A program made the translations under genes and the position numbers. Source: Megamerina dolium (lineage: Eukaryota > Arthropoda > Insecta > Diptera > Megamerinidae). From it: a stretch of 64,000 nucleotides of DNA. The DNA is taken from positions 68,227,418-68,291,417 of the forward strand of contig OY978526.1 of the NCBI GenBank assembly GCA_963854835.1. The letters are read 5' to 3'. Positions 58,411 to 64,000 of this stretch are shown piece by piece (position 1 is the stretch's first letter; the number at the start of each line of letters is the position of its first letter). The notes beneath the pieces were generated by a model that made no database searches, was not told the origin of the DNA, and was given only the letters and a program-made list of their open reading frames with translations.

Positions 58411-60005
58411 CTCGATCAGATCCCATTTCATATGTAATCTTAAAATAATGATGAAAGATGAATCATTCATTAGCAAGAATTGCACCTAGAGGGGTAAAAT
58501 ATATTAATTAATCATTTCTCCGCCGTATTTTTCCAAAACATAATTACCTCCTCTATACACCTCTAAAAGGAGATCACCTAGAGAATTGGAGTTATTATAA
58601 TTTTCGCTCCCATCGCTGTTAGAGTTACCCTTTGGACTACTTTTTAGACTCAAATGGATAGTTGGGTAATCATGACATTGCCACTACAAAGTACTACCCA
58701 GCAGCAGTTAATGTTGTTGCTGTTATTGCTCTTGTTGTTTTCATATACACAACTAACGGCTTCTGTCTATGCTTTTGTGTTTCCGCATCTCAATGTCGCA
58801 CTCTTGCTATTGTATTACCACGTCTGCTGTTCTTGCGGTAGAATAGAATGTTGCACGAACTGTATAAAAAAAAAAAAAGAAAATATGAATAAAAATGAAA
58901 AACTCAAGTGCAATAAGCGCCATTAAATCAACAACACCAACAGCAACAACAGCAGCAGCAGCACCAACAGGATAGTTAAGGTCGATTGCTCGGTTGTTCG
59001 GTCTGTTGGTTTGGTCTAATATGATATTTGCGGCTATGTATAAATAGTATATACGTATGTAGTGGTGTGGTAGATGACTTGTGCTCAAGCAATGAAGATT
59101 CCAATCTTTCCCTATTGTTATTGATCTCTTACTCCACATGAAGCATATAATTTGTTGTTCTTTTTATTTACCGTCATCATCATCATCAGCATCAGCATCA
59201 GCATCGTCATCATCTTCATTGTACTATTACATGTTGTTGCCACTGTTGGTGTTGTATTAAATTCCAGTATTTTCATACTTTATTATTATATATTATATTG
59301 TTGTTGTTGTTGTTGTTGTTGTTGCTGTTGTCGCTATTGTTAAATGGTTCATATATATATATATAAGTATATATTATGAAAACCATCAAATGAAATGTTA
59401 GATGACAATTTTTGTGCAACATTATTTATGGCATATTGTCATCTTTCGGTTTGTTGTTGTTGTTGTCATTGTGGTTGTTGTCCAAGAAATTTACACCAAA
59501 TTTCTAAAATAAAGATACAATAAAAAGCTAGTGTTGTGAAATCAAATGAGATTGCTACGAGTAGAGATGGCGAGCCAACTTGAAAGACATTGAGAAAATT
59601 ATGATAGACCTGAAGAGCAATATTTTTCGTTTGGTTTTTACTTGTCATAATTTGTTTGCAAATACATTACAATATATTACAATATATTTGCTAGAGTTTG
59701 AACCTGCAATAAATAATAATGCACATACCCAGTACTTGTAAATATCACCCGACCATTGGATTTTAAGAAAAAACAATTTTTTTTTAACCACCGGCTACCA
59801 TTGAAAGACGAAAGATATATTTTCTGTGCCAAATAATTTCGAATTACAAAATTTCCTTTATTCATTCTTATTTAAAATATCATAAAAGCAAACAATTAAT
59901 AAGCTCAAATTACAATATGTGACAAAAACGTGAGAAAGCTGCATATATTCATAATTGCAATTGTATTTAATTTATAAATATTTATATTATAATTATTATT
60001 TAATA
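58411..60005. other. triplet-repeat-rich spacer
   Basis: Includes TTG/CTG runs at 58707-58738, CAA/CAG at 58926-58965 and (TTG)n at 59298-59329. The repeat-derived frames are not called genes. Confidence 0.5.
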
Positions 60006-60009
60006 ACAT

Positions 60010-60401
60010 ATGGCGCTGAAGCCTGGACAATTTCCACCTCGGATGAGCGAATGCTTGGAGTTTTCGAGTGAAAAGTCCTACGCAAGATCTTTGGACCTAT
60101 TTGCGTTGGTGGCGAGTACCGAATAAGGTACAACCATAAGCTGTACGAGCTGTATGTCGAGCGAATGGAAGAACACGCTCCAGCTAAGAAGGTGTTATAT
60201 TCGTAACCCGCTGGAGGACGACGCAGAAGAGGAAGACCAAACCTCCGGTGGAAAGACCAAGTACTGGAGAACCTGACGGCGCTTGGAATTTCTAACTGGC
60301 GCCAGCTAGCGAAGAACAGAGATGGCTGGCGAAGCATGTTATTTTCGGCCTAAATCGATATTCGGTTGTTATGGCCACATAAGTAAGTAAGTAAGTAAGT
60401 A
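60010..60401 (+). mobile_element. 3' fragment of the RTE-like LINE
   Basis: The plus-strand frame reads YGAEAWTISTSDERMLGVFE, a stop, then KVLRKIFGPICVGGEYRIRY and NHKLYELYVERMEEHAPAKK. After another stop comes the same GRPNLRWKDQVLENLTALG and NWRQLAKNRDGWRSML end as at 37.7 kb. The (AAGT)n tail follows ATGGCCACAT. About 390 bp; nearly identical to the 37.7-kb copy over the shared 200 bp. Confidence 0.85.
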
Positions 60402-60717
60402 ATAAAAAGTGAATTTTCAAAGAATCAATGTTTAAATGATTTGAATTTTCTTGATATGCCAAAACTCTAGAATATTTGAATTAATAATTACAGCTTTACT
60501 TATTATTTAGTAAAATAAGAATAGAGATCTCCTTTAGAACATTAATCAAAATAATAGCCTAGACAGACGGCAGCGTTAATCCGGATTAACGACGCACTTA
60601 ATCCGAATAAAATACTAACCTGACAAACGGTAGTATTGCGGATTAACTAAACAGCTGATTGCTGTTTTATTAGGTCTCCTCACTTACATTACTATCACTA
60701 TGAATTTCTGTCATCTA

Positions 60718-61969
60718 CCTGGTGTACAAGCTTAAATCCGCTAAAAAAAACACATTTTTTTTTCATAAAAAGCCAAAAATTAATTTATTTAAAGTATTTG
60801 CCCTCACTAGCTATACATTTTTCCCATCTCTCGGTATACACAAATACCATGCCAAAAGAATTCCTCATTTTTCGAGGCAAAACGCTCGTCAAGCCATTTT
60901 CCGACGTCTTCATACGAATCGAAGTGCTGTTCGGCGAGCGCGTTACCCATCGACGAAAACAGGTGATAGCCAGAAGGGGCCAGGTCTGGTGAATAAGTGG
61001 GATGAGGTAGCACCTCCCAATTGAGTGTGTCCAAGTAGTTTTGACGTGTGCGATGGTGCGTTGTCGTGGAGAAAAATCAGCTTCTCATGTTTTGTTCATA
61101 ACCAGGCCTTTTTCAACCCAAAGCACGGCGCAATTTCACTAGTTGTTGGTGGTAGCGGTGACCATTAACAGTTTCACCAGGTTTCAACAGCTCGTAGTAG
61201 ATGACACCCTGCTGATCTCACCAAACGTACAGCATCGTCTTGCGTCCAAAGTTATTTGGTCTTGGAGAAGAAGTTGCTGGTTGGCCGGGATCGACCCACG
61301 ATTTTTTTCGTTTAGGATTCTCAAAGTATATCCACTTTTCATCACATCACAAGTCACCACAAGATGCAGGAACGACTTTCTTTTTTGTCTAGCAAGCAAG
61401 ATTTCGCAGGTGTTTTTGCGTCGCTCCATCTGCCTATCGTTCAATTCAAGGGGTACCCATTTTCCAAAATTTTGAACCTTCCCCATGACTCGTAAACGTA
61501 TGGAAATGGCTTGTTGAGTAACATCTAACTGTTCAGCAAGAATTTTTTGCGATTAGGTGTCGTCCTCATCCAAAAGAGCCTATTTCTAGGTCTATTTTCA
61601 TGCTTCTTGTCACTCAAGTCAAAATAGCCTTCTTTGAACCGACGAAACCAGCATCTGCAAGTGGTTTCCGATAGCGCACTGTCTCCACAAGCATTCGATG
61701 CGACTCAGCAGCAGATTTCTTCAAATTGAAGCAAAAAAGTAAAGCTTCCTGCATATGCTCTTTTTATGGCTAAACTGGCGAGACTGGCGAAACTAGACAT
61801 GATTATACGAGAAAAAATATATGTTGTTGTATGAAACCACTGATGATGTTTACTAGTTGATGTAAACAGATGTCGAACTCATAAAAAAAGGACGCACAGT
61901 CGATAATAGCTCAATATGCTCACTAACGCCATCTACGAGCAAACAGCGGATTTAAACTTGTACACCTGG
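60718..61969 (-). mobile_element. mariner element (1252 bp) inside MITE copy 3
   Basis: Inverted ends CCTGGTGTACAAGCTTAAAT and CCAGGTGTACAAGTTTAAAT (the latter read from the minus strand), continuing CCGCT, about 25 bp with two mismatches. TA flanks at 60716-60717 and 61970-61971. Size and ends fit a full-length mariner. Confidence 0.9.
60800..61800 (-). pseudogene. mariner transposase, multiple frameshifts
   Basis: Minus strand, N to C: LQFEEICC..ASNACGDSALSETTCRCWFRRFKEGYFDLSDK (helix-turn-helix region), GKVQNFGKWVPLELNDRQME, then RKNTCEILLARQKRKSFLH. A disrupted first catalytic motif follows (VTCDVMKSGY, where the family has VTGDEKW). After further frame changes comes TLNWEVLPHPTYSPDLAPSGYHLFSSM, carrying the third-aspartate region but with DYHLF changed to GYHLF, so that catalytic aspartate is lost. 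C-terminal NEEFFWHGICVYREMGK. Clearly non-functional. Confidence 0.85.
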
Positions 61970-62334
61970 TAGCACTTTCGATATGAAAAAATCTACAAGA
62001 AGTACGTGAACTAAAAACTATCAGAAACTTGTAAATTGACATTCACAGTTCGTACAGCTGGATTTATTTGTTCGCCAACGCTTTTCATGTCGAAAACTGT
62101 TAACAATTGTTGAAAGTTTTTTATAAACGAACATACCTATTGTTTTGTAAGTTGGATTGAGAAAACTTCACTATATAAATTTTTCAGCAGTGTTGCCATC
62201 GTAAATTGCCCTAATCCTCTTTAATTTTGAGAATTCACTCGTCGAGTTGATGCGGATTAGCTGCAGTTAATGCCCGAGTTAATACGAACTAAATCATTAA
62301 TCCGGATTAACGCTGTAGTCTGTCAGGGCTATAA

Positions 62335-62480
62335 ATTCGCATTTCTCTGCAGTACCAAAATGCCACCGTTTTTTCGATTTGGTTGAAGATTGCTGATCCA
62401 ACTTGGAGCTTGAATTAGCTCTGTATGCAAATTTAAATTATAAATTTAAATCATTTGAGATATAGTATATTGGCTATTAA
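62335..62480. other. short spacer and IR 3' flank
   Basis: AT-rich. The downstream side of the IR gene starts only about 150 bp from the MITE end, so the MITE may lie in or next to the IR 3' UTR. Confidence 0.5.
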
Positions 62481-64000
62481 TTAATATTTTAATCTTTTTA
62501 TTTTTTGAATTGGTAGCAATGATATACGTTCCTTTCGATAATGCCAATACAATTCGAATGTGAGAGTACAAAACGATATAGCTACAGCAATACCATAGGA
62601 CATCAATACCAAAGATATATCTGTGATATTTAGAGGAGTGAATTCTTCAAGCTCACTTTTATCTGTTATATTCACACGTCCCATTCGAACCAGTTACAGA
62701 AATGAGCGTCTAGCCCAATATGTTATCAAGCCAGATTGTGTAGCTTGACCAATTACTATATTCATGGTAGATACAAATATTGAATTCGGCTGAAACGGCA
62801 TATAATATGGTTTGTTTTTTACAATACAATATTTCGATAAACGAAACAATGGCTTGCGATAGAAATTCTGTACTTGCTCGTAATAAGCCCATGTGGCTGA
62901 TCGTACATGGTATGCATAGCGTGTATCGAAAGAATCGCGTAATGCAAAAAATTCATCAAAATCTTTCGCCTTAGAGACGACATCAAAAAATCCATGTTCC
63001 ACTGATTTGTATGCGCTTTTCATTTTTTCAGGATCCATTTTAATTTGAAGACCTGACTGTTTAAAATCGTCAAGTGTTTGCACCGTGGACATCCTAGGCG
63101 CTTCTGTACTAAACGTTTGCAAATATGCAACATAAGATGTACTGAAAATCACACCGGCGATACAAACGATTAAATAAATGCAGCTACGAATACCAGCGAA
63201 ATTTGTTTCCATTACAAATGGTTGCCCCAAGAAACCGTTTACTAAATTATGATCGAATATAAAATTGAGTAAATGACGTACTCTCTCTCCACGTAGATAA
63301 AATGTGAGAGTTGCAGAAAACGATGCCGCCAAGAGAGCTACAAATATTAATAGCATTGTAATGTGATCGAATATGATAACATAGAATAAATAGCTGGGAA
63401 TTTCTTTCGATACTGGAACCATAATACACCAATTCGTAATCTCACATACATTGCTTAAACTCAGAGTCGACGTGACCTCTCTAGAGAATGTTGACGCCGC
63501 CGTATCAAAGGTACCATTTTCGATCATAGCAACGAGATCATCTCTCGGCATAGCAACGTATAGATATTCTCGTAGAGGATATGTCAAAGTAGCATTGTGT
63601 TTTCGAGCGTACTCTACTAAAAGATTTGCAATATATCCACTTATTACTATGTTCTCATTCGATTCTTCTACTATAAAAACACGTACGGGTAATTCTTCTG
63701 CTTTCACTTTAATTGGATGACCATACATGTTACGTGTGTGATCAGGAAAGAGCGATGTCAAATTTGCACTGATTTGTCTAATTCTCAGTTCAGTCGCTGG
63801 AAATAATTTTAGCGTATAGTATTGCATAGTTTCTAGCACAGATGGCAATATCAATATTATATTCGTTGCTTGGATATTGGAGCAAAATTTCATAATACTC
63901 TCGACGTACATTGCATCCGGCTGTGGTGTGTCCAATAGAAGGATATGACGGCTTTGTCTATTTTTATATAGACTTTCCCATAATTTTCGTAATAACTGGC
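62481..64000 (-). CDS. divergent ionotropic receptor (IR), 3' part, with in-frame TAA
   Basis: Minus strand; the frame is open to the window edge (about 504 codons seen, N terminus outside). It shows the iGluR/IR layout: an extracellular N-terminal segment; S1 half of the ligand-binding domain (VFIVEESNENIVISGYIANL, then YARKHNATLTYP); M1 (FDHITMLLIFVALLAASFSA); pore region; M2 (SCIYLIVCIAGVIFSTSYVAYLQ); S2 (LDDFKQSGLQIKMDPEKM through CIVKNKPYYMPF); then M3 (LVLMSYGIAVAISFCTLTFE) and a short basic tail. IRs are insect chemoreceptor channels; weakly conserved S1/S2 residues suggest the divergent, taste-type group. One TAA (62694-62696) interrupts the frame between S2 and M3, but the 70 codons beyond it remain perfectly open and conserved. 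No intron is apparent in the visible part. Confidence 0.85.
62694..62696 (-). other. in-frame TAA within the IR gene
   Basis: Codon context is TTT CTG TAA CTG GTT. Sequence downstream stays in frame with a full M3 segment. It could be a nonsense mutation, a sequencing error, a polymorphism or a read-through codon. Confidence 0.85.

Larger units (their letters stand above)
60555..62331 (+). mobile_element. PIF/Harbinger-like MITE, copy 3, interrupted by mariner
   Basis: Ends TAGCCTAGACAGACGGCAGC and CTGTAGTCTGTCAGGGCTA with TAA duplicated at 60552-60554 and 62332-62334. Palindromic GTTAATCCGGATTAAC at 60575-60590 and a near copy at 62296-62311. Removing the mariner and one TA leaves about 523 bp, the same size as copies 1 and 2. 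Confidence 0.9.

Overview
The window is eukaryotic and looks like a true fly (Diptera), probably a tephritid fruit fly or close relative. The basis is: very AT-rich spacers full of (CAA)n, (CAG)n, (TTA)n and (CA)n runs; introns with GTAAGT/GTGAGT donors; an insect-type divergent ionotropic receptor; and a dense load of dipteran transposable elements (mariner, Tc1, maT, PIF/Harbinger-like MITEs, I-clade and RTE-like LINEs, a tRNA-derived SINE). The species assignment is inference. A run of 200 N at 28801-29000 is an assembly gap.

Only two host protein genes can be supported. The first, on the minus strand at 10875-22620, is a complete ANKS1-family scaffold (ankyrin repeats, two SAM domains, C-terminal PTB). 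I joined 13 coding exons. All phases agree, and the exons sum to 4389 nt (1462 codons plus stop). The second, on the minus strand from 62481 to the right edge, is the 3' part of a divergent ionotropic receptor (IR). Its frame is open except for one in-frame TAA 70 codons before the normal end, just ahead of the last membrane segment.

The rest is layered repeats. 0-10 kb: mariner relic, a 1650-bp Tc1-like element with doubled (IR/DR) terminal repeats, a GATTAATC-rich candidate element around a Tc3-like transposase relic, and another mariner scrap. 10.9-22.6 kb: ANKS1, whose introns hold SINEs, a 5'-truncated LINE with a SINE inside it, and a tandem-monomer patch. 22.6-35 kb: an internally deleted maT element at 26 kb, then mostly featureless AT-rich DNA. 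35-62 kb: LINE tails, about ten SINE copies, three copies of a PIF/Harbinger-like MITE, a CAGGGCCGG-ended hAT-like element carrying four ~145-bp tandem monomers, and triplet-repeat DNA of the kind common around fly developmental genes.

The most informative signal is the nesting, much of it backed by exact target-site duplications: SINE inside LINE (12.9 kb), LINE inside SINE (54.3 kb), MITE inside SINE between the A and B boxes (48.5 kb), MITE inside a tandem monomer (46.1 kb), mariner inside MITE (60.7 kb). Together they give a relative order of transposition, and one MITE copy preserves the empty site of the mariner insertion. The two host genes appear functionally unrelated.
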